The notes: generated by a model from the letters alone, not told the origin. DNA of 53,239 bases from an uncultured Anaerolineae bacterium (GCA_937922795.1 CALAJK010000092.1:1-53239), one strand, 5' to 3'. Positions 35,608 through 44,413 are shown, numbered from the stretch's first letter. Program-made: numbers and translations.

Positions 35608-36693
35608 ATGGGTGGCATCAGCGCCATCATGGGGACCGTCGCACTAGTCGGTTTCTTGTTGTTCCTGGCTGGCATCGGCTTGGCGGTCATGTCGGCGTCA
35701 CAGGGCCGGTCCGCGCGCGGCGGCGTGCTGCTGGCCGTGGTCGGCCTGCTGGCCGGCCTGCTGTTCAGCGTCATCAGCCAGGGCATCCTGATCGTCGAGC
35801 CGACGCAGGTGGCTGTGGTCGTCAACACCCTCACCGGCACGCTGGAAGAGCCGGCGCGCGGCGCGGGCACGTCCATCGTCATCCCGGTCGTCCAGCAGTA
35901 TTACGTCTATCCCATCACCCAGCAGCAGTATACGATGGCCGGGCGCGAGATCGAAGGCCAAGTGCGCGGCAATGACGCCGTGCAGGCGCGCACGCGCGAC
36001 GGCCAGGAGATCTCGATGGATATCACCGTGCTGTACGCCGTCAACCCGGCCAAAGTCAACACGGTGCACACGCGCTGGCTGAACGGCTACCAGGACAACT
36101 TCGTCCGCCCGACGGTGCGCGGCATCGTGCGCGAAGTGGTGTCGGGATATGGGGCTGAAGAAATCTATGGAACCGCGCGCGGGCGCATGGAGAATGAAAT
36201 GCAGCAGCGGGTGGCCGAGCGCTTCGACGCCGAAGGCCTGACGCTGACCGACCTGCTGGTGCGCGACATCAACTTCTCGGAGCAGTTCCGGCAGGCCATC
36301 GAACAGAAGCAGATCGCCGACCAGGAAGCCCAGCGCGCCGAGCTGCAGATCCGCCAGCGCGAGAACGAGGCCGCTCAGCTCCGCGCCCAGGCCCAGGGCG
36401 AGCGCGACGCGCGCATCGCCCGCGCCGAAGGCGAGGCGCAGTCGATCATCCTGCGCGCCCAGGCGGAAGCCGAAGCGCTGCGGCTGGTCAGCGAACAGAT
36501 CGCGGCCAACCCCAGCCTGATCCAGTACCTGTACGTGCAGAACCTGAGCGACAACGTGAGCATCGCGCTCGTGCCGTCCAACAGTCCATTCCTGTTCGAC
36601 TTCAACAGCCTGGCGCAGCCTAACCCGGGCTTCGTCCCGCCGGCCGTGCCGCAGATCCAGGTTCCCACGCCGGAGCCTGAAGCCGGCAGCTAG
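35608..36693 (+). CDS. SPFH/Band 7 (prohibitin-like) membrane protein
   Basis: 361 residues. Two N-terminal membrane segments (about 5-27 and 37-57) anchor an SPFH domain (about 65-230), followed by a charged coiled coil rich in Gln/Glu/Arg/Ala (about 235-300; RAEGEAQSIILRAQAEAEAL is typical of prohibitins) and a Pro-rich end. Such proteins form large membrane rings and often guard membrane proteases. AAAGGAG lies 7 bases ahead of ATG 35608; a farther-upstream in-frame ATG at 35557 lacks such a site. The gene has its own promoter and terminator and seems monocistronic. Confidence 0.92.
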   Translation: MGGISAIMGTVALVGFLLFLAGIGLAVMSASQGRSARGGVLLAVVGLLAGLLFSVISQGILIVEPTQVAVVVNTLTGTLEEPARGAGTSIVIPVVQQYYVYPITQQQYTMAGREIEGQVRGNDAVQARTRDGQEISMDITVLYAVNPAKVNTVHTRWLNGYQDNFVRPTVRGIVREVVSGYGAEEIYGTARGRMENEMQQRVAERFDAEGLTLTDLLVRDINFSEQFRQAIEQKQIADQEAQRAELQIRQRENEAAQLRAQAQGERDARIARAEGEAQSIILRAQAEAEALRLVSEQIAANPSLIQYLYVQNLSDNVSIALVPSNSPFLFDFNSLAQPNPGFVPPAVPQIQVPTPEPEAGS

Positions 36694-36726
36694 CCGCGCT
36701 CCCGCTCGGATTACGAGCTTCACCCC

Positions 36727-36772
36727 GCCCCCGCCCGGCCTGGCTGCGCGCCGGCGCGGGGGCACACTTTTT
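36727..36772 (+). terminator. Terminator of the SPFH gene
   Basis: The GC-rich stem GCCCCCGC (36727-36734) / GCGGGGGC (36756-36763), with further internal pairing, is followed by ACACTTTTT. Confidence 0.75.
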
Positions 36773-36806
36773 GCGGGCGAATGAGACCAGGCTGAGTGAC
36801 GCCGCG

Positions 36807-37988
36807 TCAGGCGATCACGCCCAGTTCTTTGCCCACCCGCTCAAAGATGGCCAAGCCCTGTTCGATGTCCTGCGGGCTGTGGGCGGCGGAGTTCATCACC
36901 CGGATGCGCGCCTTGCCCTGCGGCACGGTCGGGTAGCCGATGGCCTGGGCGAACACGCCCTCTTCAAACAGCCGCCGGCTGAACTGCTGCGCCAGCGGCG
37001 CTTCGCCGAGCATGACCGGCACGATTGGCGTCTGCGTGCGGCCGGTGTCGAACCCCAGACTTTGCATCCCGCGCTTGAACATGTCGGCGTTGGCCCACAG
37101 CCGGTCAACCAGCTCGGTGCTGGTTTCCAGCAGATCGACCGCCGCCAGGCAGGCGGCCACATCGGGAATGGTCATGGCGCTGCTGAACAGGAACGGGCGG
37201 GCGCGCTGCTTCAGCCACTCCACCAGCACCCGCCGCCCAGCGACGATGCCGCCCACCACGCCGAACGCCTTGGACATCGTCCCGGCCTCGATATCTACTT
37301 TGCCGTGTAGATCGAAATGGTCTACGATGCCGCGCCCGCCCCGGCCCAGCACGCCTTCGCCGTGGGCATCATCCACCATCAGCAGGATATCATGCGCGGC
37401 GGCCACTTCGTACAGCGCCGGCAGCGGCGCGATGTCGCCGTCCATGCTGAACACGCCGTCAGTGATGATCATGCGCCGACCGTACTCAGGCGTTTCGGCG
37501 ATCTTGCGGCGCAGATCGTCCACGTCATTGTGGGCGTAAGCGACGATGGTCGCCCGGCTCAACCGGCAGCCGTCGATGATGCTAGCGTGGTTGAGCTGGT
37601 CGCTGAAGATGACGTCATCCTTGCCCACCAGCGCCGGGATGACCGCCAGATTGGCGTTGAATCCGCTCTGGAAGGTGAGCGCTGCCTCGACACCTTTGAA
37701 CTCGGCCAGGCGCTTCTCAAGCTGGAGGTGCAGTTCAGTCGTGCCGGCGATGGTGCGAACGGCCGCCGGCCCGATGCCCAAGCGATCAATGGCCGCTTTG
37801 GCCGCCTCGCGCAGGCGGGGATGGTTGGCCAGCCCCAGATAGTTGTTGGACGAAAAATTCAGCACCCGTCGGCCGTCCACTTCCAGCCAAGCGCCCTGTG
37901 GGCTGGACAGGGTGCGAATGGTGGTATACAGTCCCTGCTCGCGCAGTTGGGCGAGTTCTGTTTCGATCCAGGCTAGTTTACCTGACAC
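36807..37988 (-). CDS. kbl: Glycine C-acetyltransferase / 8-amino-7-oxononanoate synthase family enzyme
   Basis: A 393-residue PLP enzyme of the alpha-oxoamine synthase family, which joins an acyl-CoA with an amino acid and releases CO2. PLP Lys240 is in [12 protein letters not shown], and [11 protein letters not shown] and [14 protein letters not shown] are present. Length and N-terminus fit Kbl (threonine degradation, with Tdh) better than BioF, but neither tdh nor other bio genes are nearby, so the symbol is tentative. GTG 37988 with AAGGAG 6 bases ahead is the start. The same frame is open for 120 codons upstream, but that part has no family resemblance. Confidence 0.88.
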   Translation of the reverse strand: MSGKLAWIETELAQLREQGLYTTIRTLSSPQGAWLEVDGRRVLNFSSNNYLGLANHPRLREAAKAAIDRLGIGPAAVRTIAGTTELHLQLEKRLAEFKGVEAALTFQSGFNANLAVIPALVGKDDVIFSDQLNHASIIDGCRLSRATIVAYAHNDVDDLRRKIAETPEYGRRMIITDGVFSMDGDIAPLPALYEVAAAHDILLMVDDAHGEGVLGRGGRGIVDHFDLHGKVDIEAGTMSKAFGVVGGIVAGRRVLVEWLKQRARPFLFSSAMTIPDVAACLAAVDLLETSTELVDRLWANADMFKRGMQSLGFDTGRTQTPIVPVMLGEAPLAQQFSRRLFEEGVFAQAIGYPTVPQGKARIRVMNSAAHSPQDIEQGLAIFERVGKELGVIA

Positions 37989-38088
37989 AGTATGCTCCTT
38001 CGGCTTCGGGAGCCGCTTGCCGCGATCGCCCTTAGTCTTGCTTGATATATTACCGCCTGGCCGCCGCCTGCGCCATACATGACGGCCA

Positions 38089-38116
38089 TAGACAGGTCGA
38101 GCTGACCGTCTACAAT
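38089..38116 (+). promoter_or_regulatory. Promoter of the DUF5698/DUF2179 gene
   Basis: TAGACA (38089-38094) and TACAAT (38111-38116) are separated by 16 bases, about 40 bases ahead of the gene. Confidence 0.55.
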
Positions 38117-38154
38117 TGCTTCTTCCGGATTTGACCTCACCCATGGAGCCTGAG

Positions 38155-38688
38155 ATGACCTCAGAAGGCCTGCTGTTCGCCGTTTTCCTGTTCGGTCTGC
38201 GCGTGCTCAACAACGCCATCGGCACCGTGCGCCTGATCCTCATCACCCGCGATAAACGGTTTCTTGCGGCGGTGCTGGCGTTCCTGGAGGCGCTGATCTT
38301 CGCCGTCGTGATCGCCAACGTCGTCAGCGACCTCTCGAATATCCCCAATATGCTGGCTTACTGCGGCGGCTTCGCCGTCGGCGGCTATGTCGGCATGGCG
38401 ATCGAATCGCGCTTCATCACCAGCTACGTGGTGGCGACGGTCATCGCCAGCACGCTGGGACACCCGATCGCCGTAGCGCTGCGCGAACGCGGCTTCGGCG
38501 TCACCGAGACGCTGGGCGAGGGCAAAGATGGGACGGTGACCATGCTGCGCTGCGTGCTGTCGCGGCGCGACGTGTCCGATTTTCTGGCGGTGGTGCGGCA
38601 GGTGTACCCAGACGCCTTCGTGTCGGTCGAGGAGGCGCGCGCTGTCCAGCACGGCTGGCTTCGCCACATGCGCCAGCCAGGGCGCTGA
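38155..38688 (+). CDS. DUF5698/DUF2179 membrane protein (YebE/YitT-like tail)
   Basis: 177 residues. Three hydrophobic helices (about 5-25, 37-57 and 62-85) carry the pattern [20 protein letters not shown] of DUF5698, followed by a cytoplasmic DUF2179 domain with [20 protein letters not shown]. The function of the family is not established; the tail may sense a small ligand. GGAG 6 bases ahead favours ATG 38155; ATG 38143 is an alternative four codons upstream. Confidence 0.85.
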   Translation: MTSEGLLFAVFLFGLRVLNNAIGTVRLILITRDKRFLAAVLAFLEALIFAVVIANVVSDLSNIPNMLAYCGGFAVGGYVGMAIESRFITSYVVATVIASTLGHPIAVALRERGFGVTETLGEGKDGTVTMLRCVLSRRDVSDFLAVVRQVYPDAFVSVEEARAVQHGWLRHMRQPGR

Positions 38689-38830
38689 GAGTCCGTCGGC
38701 CAGGCGTGGGCTGCCCGCCTGTTGGGAACCTAGCGCGGCCCTTGAGCGTCTTATATGATGTCAACTGCGCTTCAAACCGCAAGACGAATTGTAAGGCGCA
38801 AACCATCTCACTATCCATCAGGAGCAGATC

Positions 38831-39580
38831 ATGTCGCACCACCCTTTGAACCGTAAGACCCTGACCACAGGCGCCGGCGTCCTGCTGGCGCTGCTGGCGC
38901 TGCTGTCCCTGGCCGGCGGCCCAGCATTCGCCGCGCCCGCGCAGCAGCTCGGCCCGGTCAACTCGATCACCGTCAGCGGCACGGGCAAAGCCAGTGGCAC
39001 GCCCGACGTGGCCTACATCAATCTGGGCGTGGACAACGTCGCCGCCAACGTCGCCCAGGCGGTGGCGGAAGCCAACCGGGACATGGCCGCCATCATCGCC
39101 GCTGTTCGGGCGGCGGGCGTGGCCGCCGAAGACATCCAGACGCAGAGCTTCAACGTCTGGCCGGAAGATCGCTACGATCCGCAGACCGGCGCTCCGACCG
39201 GCGAACGCGCTTACCGGGTACAGAACGCGCTCAGCGTCACCGTGCGCGACATCGAGAAGGTCAGCTCGGTGATTGACGCCGCCCTGCAGGCCGGCGCGGA
39301 CAGCGTGAACGGCCTCAGCTTCGGCATCGCCGACACGACTGAACTGGAAGCCCAGGCCCGGCTGAAGGCGGTGGAAGACGCCCGCCAGCGCGGCGCTGAA
39401 CTAGCGAAAGCCTTCGGCGTGACGCTGGGTGCGCCCATCATCATCAGCGAGTCGTTCGGGGGCGGCGCTCCGCCGATGGTCTACGCTCAGGCAGGGCTGG
39501 GCGGCGGCGGCCCGCAGATCACGCCGGGGCAGCTCAGCGTCAGCGTCCAACTCACGGTGACCTTCGCCATCGGCTCGTAA
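38831..39580 (+). CDS. Exported SIMPL-domain (DUF541) protein
   Basis: 249 residues with a signal peptide (about 10-35, ending AFAAPAQ) and a SIMPL/DUF541 domain. The opening ITVSGTGKASGTPDVAYINL and the later LKAVEDARQRGAELAKAFGV are typical. Homologues lie in the periplasm or on the cell surface and have been linked to oxidative or envelope stress. AGGAG lies 8 bases ahead of the ATG. A TATATGAT element upstream (about 38753) may be its -10. Confidence 0.92.
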   Translation: MSHHPLNRKTLTTGAGVLLALLALLSLAGGPAFAAPAQQLGPVNSITVSGTGKASGTPDVAYINLGVDNVAANVAQAVAEANRDMAAIIAAVRAAGVAAEDIQTQSFNVWPEDRYDPQTGAPTGERAYRVQNALSVTVRDIEKVSSVIDAALQAGADSVNGLSFGIADTTELEAQARLKAVEDARQRGAELAKAFGVTLGAPIIISESFGGGAPPMVYAQAGLGGGGPQITPGQLSVSVQLTVTFAIGS

Positions 39581-39610
39581 ATCTCACCGATCCCCCATTC
39601 ACCTCTCGAC

Positions 39611-39636
39611 GCGGGCGGCCTTTCACAGTCGCCCGC
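39611..39636 (+). terminator. Hairpin after the SIMPL gene
   Basis: GCGGGCG / CGCCCGC forms a 7-bp stem with a 12-base loop 30 bases after the stop codon. There is no T-run, so it is a weak terminator candidate. Confidence 0.4.
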
Positions 39637-39641
39637 GCTCG

Positions 39642-39669
39642 TTGGCGGCCCGTCGTTCCGTGCTACAAT
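39642..39669 (+). promoter_or_regulatory. Promoter of the EutN/CcmL gene
   Basis: TTGGCG (39642-39647) and TACAAT (39664-39669), spacer 16, stand about 45 bases ahead of the gene start. Confidence 0.58.
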
Positions 39670-39715
39670 AGGCGCTGTGCCGGTTCTGTCCGGTCACCTC
39701 ATGGAGATGAGCGTC

Positions 39716-40039
39716 ATGAAATTCGCCCGTGTGATCGGCAATCTGGTCGCCACCAAGAAGTATCCCGGCCTGGAAGGCGTCAAGTTCCTGGTGGTGCAGC
39801 CGCTGAATGCGCAGCGCCAGCCCGACGGCGAACCCTACGTCGCCGCCGACGCCACCCGCCAGGCCGGCGTGGACGAGCTGGTGTTCGTGGTCGCCGCCAA
39901 AGAGGCAGCCTTCGCGCTGGCCGTCGAGTTCGTGCCGGTGGACGCCGCCGTGGTGGGCATCGTGGACGACGTAGACGACCGCCCCCTATACGACGCCGAC
40001 AGCGTCGCCTGGAAAGTATTCCTGGCGCCGCCGGCCTGA
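39716..40039 (+). CDS. EutN/CcmL-family microcompartment vertex (BMC-P) protein, solitary
   Basis: 107 residues. KFARVIGNLVATKKYPGLEG, then LVVQPLN, and PVDAAVVGIVDDVD are the signature segments of EutN/CcmL, whose pentamers cap the corners of bacterial microcompartments. The last 20 residues (DRPLYDADSVAWKVFLAPPA) form a tail beyond the usual end. No BMC-H or BMC-T shell protein and no encapsulated enzyme gene is in this window, and the gene has its own promoter. It may assemble with shell genes elsewhere or have another role. GGAG 9 bases ahead selects ATG 39716. Confidence 0.88.
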   Translation: MKFARVIGNLVATKKYPGLEGVKFLVVQPLNAQRQPDGEPYVAADATRQAGVDELVFVVAAKEAAFALAVEFVPVDAAVVGIVDDVDDRPLYDADSVAWKVFLAPPA

Positions 40040-40426
40040 GCCTCACCGGCATTGTTTGCCTCTGGTCGCCGCCGCTTCAGACCGCGACATCCGACCGGAC
40101 GACTGCCACACGAGGGCAGTTGGCCGATGATTTCTTTCCAGATTACGGGTATCATAGATAGTATGAATGGGCTGCGCTGGCCGCAGTTCGGGCGAACGGA
40201 TAGGCCGGAACCTGCCCAATTGGCGGGTGTCTGCGCGCCCAAAATGCGGCATGATGGACAGTAGGAAGCTGCGGCCGATCATGGTTTGAGCCAGGACGCC
40301 CGCCCCGTCTCAGGCCGTTCAGCCCGGTCAGAACGATAGCAACTTTGCCACCCGGCCTGCGTATATAGGCATAAGCACCAGGCGGGTGGGGCCACCCAGC
40401 CCGAACAGTGCCTTGAGAAAACAGCG
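40040..40426. other. 387-base intergenic region before the ECF sigma gene
   Basis: No supported gene. A short stem ACTGCC / GGCAGT (40102-40120) may end the vertex-protein transcript. Weak -10-like sequences occur near 40150-40163. At 40341 AACTT and, 17 bases after AAC, GTATA (40361) resemble the AAC...GTA layout of ECF-type promoters. A GGTGG / CCACC palindrome lies at 40384-40397. Confidence 0.4.
40339..40366 (+). promoter_or_regulatory. Possible ECF-type promoter of the sigma factor gene
   Basis: GCAACTT (40339-40345) and CGTATA (40360-40365) match the general GGAACTT...CGTnnA form of ECF promoters, about 60 bases ahead of the sigma gene. Autoregulation would be usual for such genes. The match is short. 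Confidence 0.35.
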
Positions 40427-41026
40427 ATGATGTCCGATCCAACAGTTCTTGAATGGGTGCAAGCGGCGCTCAACGGCGACCAGGATGCTTTCGCCGAGAT
40501 CGTGCATGCGTATCAAGACGCCGTCTACAACCTGTGCTACCGGATGTTGGGCGAACGCGGCGACGCGGAAGATGCCGCCCAGGAAGCCTTCCTGCGCGCC
40601 TATCTCAACCTGAAACGCTACGACACCGCGCGTTCGTTCAAGACCTGGCTGCTGAGCATCGCTTCCAATTACTGCATTGACCGCCTGCGCCGCCGCCGGC
40701 TGAGCTGGCTGTCGCTCGACGATGAGCCGACCGAGACCAGCCTGTCGCTGGCCAGCGATGACCCAGAGCCGGAACCGCTGACGCTGCGGCGGGAACACAG
40801 CGCGGCCATCCAGGCGCTGCTGAACACGCTCAGCCCAGACTACCGGGCGGTCGTCATCCTGCGCTACTGGTACGACTATTCGTATGCCGAGATCGCCGAC
40901 ATCATGGACACCACCGAGAGCGCGGTGAAGAGCCGGTTGTTCCGCGCCCGCCAGGCGCTGGCAGACCGGATTGACCCTCAACGCGCTGCCGCCAGTTCGA
41001 TTAACCCGCTATTGGAGACTACCTAA
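40427..41026 (+). CDS. ECF-family RNA polymerase sigma factor
   Basis: A 199-residue sigma-70 family regulator. Region 2 (about 15-85) has YRMLGERGDAEDAAQEAFLR and FKTWLLSIASNYCIDRLRRR. Region 4 (about 125-180) has LSPDYRAVVILRYWYDYSYA and TTESAVKSRLFRARQAL. A spacer rich in Asp/Glu/Pro joins them. Two ATG codons stand in a row at 40427; the ribosome site is weak. The next gene begins directly after the stop codon and encodes its probable anti-sigma factor. Confidence 0.95.
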   Translation: MMSDPTVLEWVQAALNGDQDAFAEIVHAYQDAVYNLCYRMLGERGDAEDAAQEAFLRAYLNLKRYDTARSFKTWLLSIASNYCIDRLRRRRLSWLSLDDEPTETSLSLASDDPEPEPLTLRREHSAAIQALLNTLSPDYRAVVILRYWYDYSYAEIADIMDTTESAVKSRLFRARQALADRIDPQRAAASSINPLLETT

Positions 41027-41587
41027 ATGGCCAACGAACGTCATCGGCGGCTGATGCAGGAGGCTTTAGACCAAGACCTGTCGCCGGAGAACCAGCAGGA
41101 GTTGATGCGCCGGCTCGACCAGGAGCCAGACGCCGCCGCGCAGTACAGCCGCCTGCGGCGGGTTGACGACATGCTGCGGTCGGCGCCGTTCGAGCAGGCG
41201 CCGGCGCGGCTGGCGTTGAGCATTATGGCGCGGTTGGCCGAAGAGCTGAAAGCCCGCGAACAGCTCCTGCGCACCTCCGGTTTGGCGCTGGCGGTGGCGC
41301 TGGCGCTGGTGACGTTGGTCATGCTCCCGCTGCTGGCGGCGGCGGCCTGGCTGTTCCTGAGCGCGGTCGGCAGCGCGTCGGCGCTGGCCGCGCTCATCCA
41401 GCAGGTCGCCGGCATGTTGGCGCTGCTGGCCGGCGCGCTCGACGCTTTCGTGCAGGGCGCTCAGAGTCTGATCGCCGACTCGCCCCAGAGCGCAGCGCTG
41501 CTGCTGGCGCTGATCCCGGCGGCGATCTACTGGCTGATGCGCCGCCGTGGCGAGCCTACATCCGACGAGCCAGACTCCGGCGCCTGA
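41027..41587 (+). CDS. Probable membrane anti-sigma factor
   Basis: 186 residues. A helical cytoplasmic N-terminus (about 1-75; LSPENQQELMRRLDQEPDAA resembles anti-sigma domains) precedes two or three hydrophobic segments (about 82-170). It lacks the His-x3-Cys-x2-Cys zinc motif of ZAS-type anti-sigma factors. The ATG directly abuts the sigma gene stop codon, the coupling expected of a sigma/anti-sigma pair. The assignment rests on context plus the N-terminal pattern. Confidence 0.75.
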   Translation: MANERHRRLMQEALDQDLSPENQQELMRRLDQEPDAAAQYSRLRRVDDMLRSAPFEQAPARLALSIMARLAEELKAREQLLRTSGLALAVALALVTLVMLPLLAAAAWLFLSAVGSASALAALIQQVAGMLALLAGALDAFVQGAQSLIADSPQSAALLLALIPAAIYWLMRRRGEPTSDEPDSGA

Positions 41588-41605
41588 CAGGTGAGGAGAT
41601 AGGCG

Positions 41606-42682
41606 ATGCGCAACCGTCAACGTGGGCTGGTGCTGGCGCTGATCGTCCTGCTGATCGGGCTGGGGGGGCTGATCGTGGGACGCCTGCTGAGCGCTGGTGC
41701 CCAGCCGCCTCAGAACATCATCGTGCAGGGCGATTACCGGCTGCAAGAGCGCCTCGATGACGCTTTGGTGGTCATCGGCGACCAAGTGACGATCGCGGCC
41801 GAAGGGGATGTCGCCGGCTCGGCCGCGCTGATCGGCTTCGACCGCGTGAGCGTGGCCGGCCCGTTGGCCGCCGGGCTGACGGCCGCTGGCGGCGAGGTGC
41901 GCGTCAGCGGCGCGGTGGCGGGGGATGTGACGCTGATCGGCGGACGTCTAGAAGTGACCGGCAGGCTTTCAGGCGAACTGATCGCCATCGGCCAGACGCT
42001 CACGCTCGGCCCGCAGGCGCAGATTGATGGCGGCATCACAGCCTGCGTCGGCTCGGTGGATGACCAACGGCCGGGCGCGCCGGCTGATGTGCGGCCGTGC
42101 AGCCAGACCATCGGCCTGGGCGCGCCGGCGCTCATCGGCGGGCCGGCTCCAGCGCTGCCAAGTTGGGGTGTGCTCGGCGCGCTGCTGCTGATCGGCCTGG
42201 CGGCGCTGATGGTGACCGTCTTCCCGCAGCAGTTTGGCCGCGCCGGCGACGCGGTGCGCCTGCGCCCCCGCGGGTTGGCGCTGAACGGCGCGGCAGCCCT
42301 GCTGCTGGCCGCCGGCTTGACGGCCGGGGTGCTGGTCGCCACGGCGGCGCTGCCCCCGCTGGGGCTGGCGCTGCTGCCGGCGCTGCTGCTGCTGGGGCTA
42401 GCACTGCTCGTCCTGCTCGTCGCCGGCTGGCTGACGCTGGCGCTGGTGATCGGCGACTGGCTACTGCGCCGGGTGGGGCGCGGCGCCCAACCCCCGCTGC
42501 TGGCGGCGACGCTGGGCATGGCCGCGCTGACGGCCGCTGGCTATGTGCTGGCGTTCATCCCGTTCGGCGCGGCGGCGCTGCTGGCCGGGCTGGCGCTGCT
42601 GGGGGCGATGGGCATGGGCGCGCTGCTGGCCACCCGCCTGGGCACGCGGCCGCTGCGCCCGCGCTACTGGGTGCAGGGCTGA
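41606..42682 (+). CDS. Membrane protein with N-terminal beta-helix-like domain
   Basis: 358 residues. A signal anchor (about 8-30) is followed by repeats such as VAGSAALIGFDRVSVAGPLA and VSGAVAGDVTLIGGRLEVTG, which look like short beta-helix turns of the bactofilin/polymer-forming type (about 40-150). Four to six hydrophobic segments then fill the C-terminal half. GAGGAG about 8 bases ahead of the ATG is strong. It lies 18 bases after the anti-sigma gene, in the same operon, and may be a target of that sigma factor. Function unknown. Confidence 0.78.
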   Translation: MRNRQRGLVLALIVLLIGLGGLIVGRLLSAGAQPPQNIIVQGDYRLQERLDDALVVIGDQVTIAAEGDVAGSAALIGFDRVSVAGPLAAGLTAAGGEVRVSGAVAGDVTLIGGRLEVTGRLSGELIAIGQTLTLGPQAQIDGGITACVGSVDDQRPGAPADVRPCSQTIGLGAPALIGGPAPALPSWGVLGALLLIGLAALMVTVFPQQFGRAGDAVRLRPRGLALNGAAALLLAAGLTAGVLVATAALPPLGLALLPALLLLGLALLVLLVAGWLTLALVIGDWLLRRVGRGAQPPLLAATLGMAALTAAGYVLAFIPFGAAALLAGLALLGAMGMGALLATRLGTRPLRPRYWVQG

Positions 42683-42709
42683 GCGGTGGCGCGAAAACCG
42701 GCCGGCGCC

Positions 42710-42715
42710 TACAAT
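42710..42715 (+). promoter_or_regulatory. Possible -10 box of the LysM gene
   Basis: TACAAT about 42 bases ahead of the LysM gene. The region 16-17 bases upstream (TGGCGC) is only a weak -35. Confidence 0.4.
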
Positions 42716-42756
42716 CAAGGGCAGCGTCCATCCTACATGAACCGGGAGAGAGAACG

Positions 42757-43374
42757 ATGCGCCCTCATTTGGCCACGACTGCGCTGCTGCTGCTCGGCGT
42801 CCTGCTCAGCGCCAGCCTGCTGCTGGCCCAGGAAACTCCCGGCACGGTGACGGACGCCCAGCCGACGCCCACGCCGGAAACGCGCGAGATGATGGAAGCC
42901 GCGCCGGAAGCTACGCCGCCGGCTGCCCCGCCGCCGCTGACCGAGGATGCCGCCTATACCGTCGTGCGCGGCGACCGGCTGCTGAAAATCGCGGAGCGCT
43001 ATGGGGTGTCGCTGGCCTGTCTGGCGCGCGCCAACCGGATCGCCAACCCCAATCTCATCTTCGTCGGCCAGCGGCTGGTCATCCCCGCGAGCTGCCAGGG
43101 CGGGGGCGGCGATGCGGGCGCAGAGGCGGCGCGGCGCGCGTGCCAGTTCGACCGCAACGCCGGCCGCGTCGCCCAGGGCGGCAGCTACACTGTGCAGTTG
43201 GGCGACACGCTGGATTTCATCGCCTGCGACTTCAACGTATCGCTGGCCTGCCTGGCCGCTGCCAACCCGCAGCTCGCCAACCGGGGGCGCCTGCAGGTCG
43301 GCCAGAGGCTGACGATCGACTTCGGCTGTCCGGCCTGGGACGGCCCGCCTGGACCGGGCGATGTGCGCCCGTAG
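42757..43374 (+). CDS. Exported protein with two LysM domains
   Basis: 205 residues: signal peptide (about 5-25, ending LLAQ), a Pro/Glu/Thr-rich linker, and two LysM repeats. The first has YTVVRGDRLLKIAERYGVSL and ANRIANPNLIFVGQRLVIP; the second has YTVQLGDTLDFIACDFNVSL and LQVGQRLTI. LysM binds GlcNAc-containing glycans such as peptidoglycan. Each repeat carries cysteines (SLACLA) that could form disulphides. The frame is open far upstream, but GGGAGA about 7 bases ahead of ATG 42757 and the signal peptide fix the start. Confidence 0.93.
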   Translation: MRPHLATTALLLLGVLLSASLLLAQETPGTVTDAQPTPTPETREMMEAAPEATPPAAPPPLTEDAAYTVVRGDRLLKIAERYGVSLACLARANRIANPNLIFVGQRLVIPASCQGGGGDAGAEAARRACQFDRNAGRVAQGGSYTVQLGDTLDFIACDFNVSLACLAAANPQLANRGRLQVGQRLTIDFGCPAWDGPPGPGDVRP

Positions 43375-43379
43375 GCCGC

Positions 43380-44288
43380 CTAGATCAGGCGCTGCGGCCG
43401 GGGCAGGGGGTTCATATGTTTGATATGGCTCAGGCAGATGATGCCGGCGATGGCGAACGCCAGCCGCCCATCGTCGTCGGCGGTCAGCGCCCCCAACGCG
43501 GCGTGCGCCGGCGGCAGATCGGCCAAGAGCTGAAGCTGCGCCGCCTCGGTCAGCAGGTCAAGCGTATGGCGCTGGTACAGCGGCGTCAAATCGGCGCCGT
43601 TGTACACCCGCAGCACGCCGGTCTCGGCATCTTCTACTGTCACCATCTTCCCGTTGGGCGAGCAGATCATCCGGCGGATGAGGTAATGCACCTGCAGCCG
43701 CTTTCTGACGACGCCGCCCGCATCAACAGCCACTAGCTGCCGGTCATCGGCGGCGAACAGGACGGTCCCGCCCCGCGCGACGGCCAGCGACGGCGGGTAG
43801 TCGCCGCTGTGCAGCCCCAGATCGAACGTCCCCACGCGGATATGCTGCTGGTACAGCGTCAGCCGCAGCTTCTCATCCAGCGCCGCGGTCATCCCCAGCA
43901 GGCGGTCGAACGCCAGGGCGGTATAGGTCTGCGCCTTGCCCGGCTCCAGCTGGATGTCCTTGCCTTCTAGCTCCACCAGCAGCTCGCTGCCGCCGACGTG
44001 AAACAGCCGCATCCGGCCATCTTCGGTCGTGTAGATCGCGTGCTGCGCCGTGCGGATGAACGGCAGGTAGGCCCCGTTGGGGGCGACCAGCGCCGCCAAA
44101 AAGTCGCGCCACTGGTCGCTCTGGCGGCTGACGGCCTGGTGGCGATGCTCGCCGGCGGGCGTCCCCGCCTCGACCTCGAAATACCAGGCGCGATCCCGGC
44201 TCGTCCAGGCGGCCAGCAGCGTCGGTTTCCCCGGCAGGATGTCCAGCCGCTGGATCGCTTGATTGGTCAGGTGCAAACGCCACGCCAT
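43380..44288 (-). CDS. Unrecognised protein, possibly beta-propeller
   Basis: 302 residues without signal peptide or membrane segments. Repeated short strands with Gly/Asp turns (AIYTTEDGRMRLFHVGGSEL, MVTVEDAETGVLRVYNGADL) hint at a WD40/YVTN-like propeller, but repeats are irregular and no family was recognised. It ends facing the LysM gene, five bases from its stop codon. The start is taken at ATG 44288 (MAWRLHLTNQ); an upstream in-frame start adds 22 unlikely residues. A TATACT -10-like box lies at 44319-44314. Confidence 0.6.
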   Translation of the reverse strand: MAWRLHLTNQAIQRLDILPGKPTLLAAWTSRDRAWYFEVEAGTPAGEHRHQAVSRQSDQWRDFLAALVAPNGAYLPFIRTAQHAIYTTEDGRMRLFHVGGSELLVELEGKDIQLEPGKAQTYTALAFDRLLGMTAALDEKLRLTLYQQHIRVGTFDLGLHSGDYPPSLAVARGGTVLFAADDRQLVAVDAGGVVRKRLQVHYLIRRMICSPNGKMVTVEDAETGVLRVYNGADLTPLYQRHTLDLLTEAAQLQLLADLPPAHAALGALTADDDGRLAFAIAGIICLSHIKHMNPLPRPQRLI

Positions 44289-44313
44289 GTTCAGACCGCG
44301 ATTTGGGATATGT

Positions 44314-44319
44314 AGTATA
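44314..44319 (-). promoter_or_regulatory. Possible -10 box of the propeller-like gene
   Basis: TATACT on the minus strand about 25 bases before the start, with no clear -35. Confidence 0.35.
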
Positions 44320-44413
44320 ACTTGGGATAACTTTAGCCCTGATAGCGCGCTCACGCAAGCCGTCGTCGTTTAAGAGTTGTCGCATCTGGGCTGGTAGGCC
44401 GCGCCCGCCCCGC

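Noticed and set aside
37992..38348. 120-codon upstream extension of the Kbl/BioF-type gene
   Set aside because: The family N-terminus begins at GTG 37988 behind AAGGAG; the extension is Ser/Arg-rich and overlaps the divergent promoter.
40052..40264. 70-codon reading frame in the gap before the sigma gene
   Set aside because: Arg/Pro-rich, no ribosome site, no recognisable pattern.
42097..42756. Upstream extension of the LysM frame
   Set aside because: It overlaps the preceding membrane protein gene; the signal peptide and ribosome site at 42757 are decisive.
39716..43374. A microcompartment operon
   Set aside because: Only the vertex protein is present; the following genes encode sigma/anti-sigma and envelope proteins.
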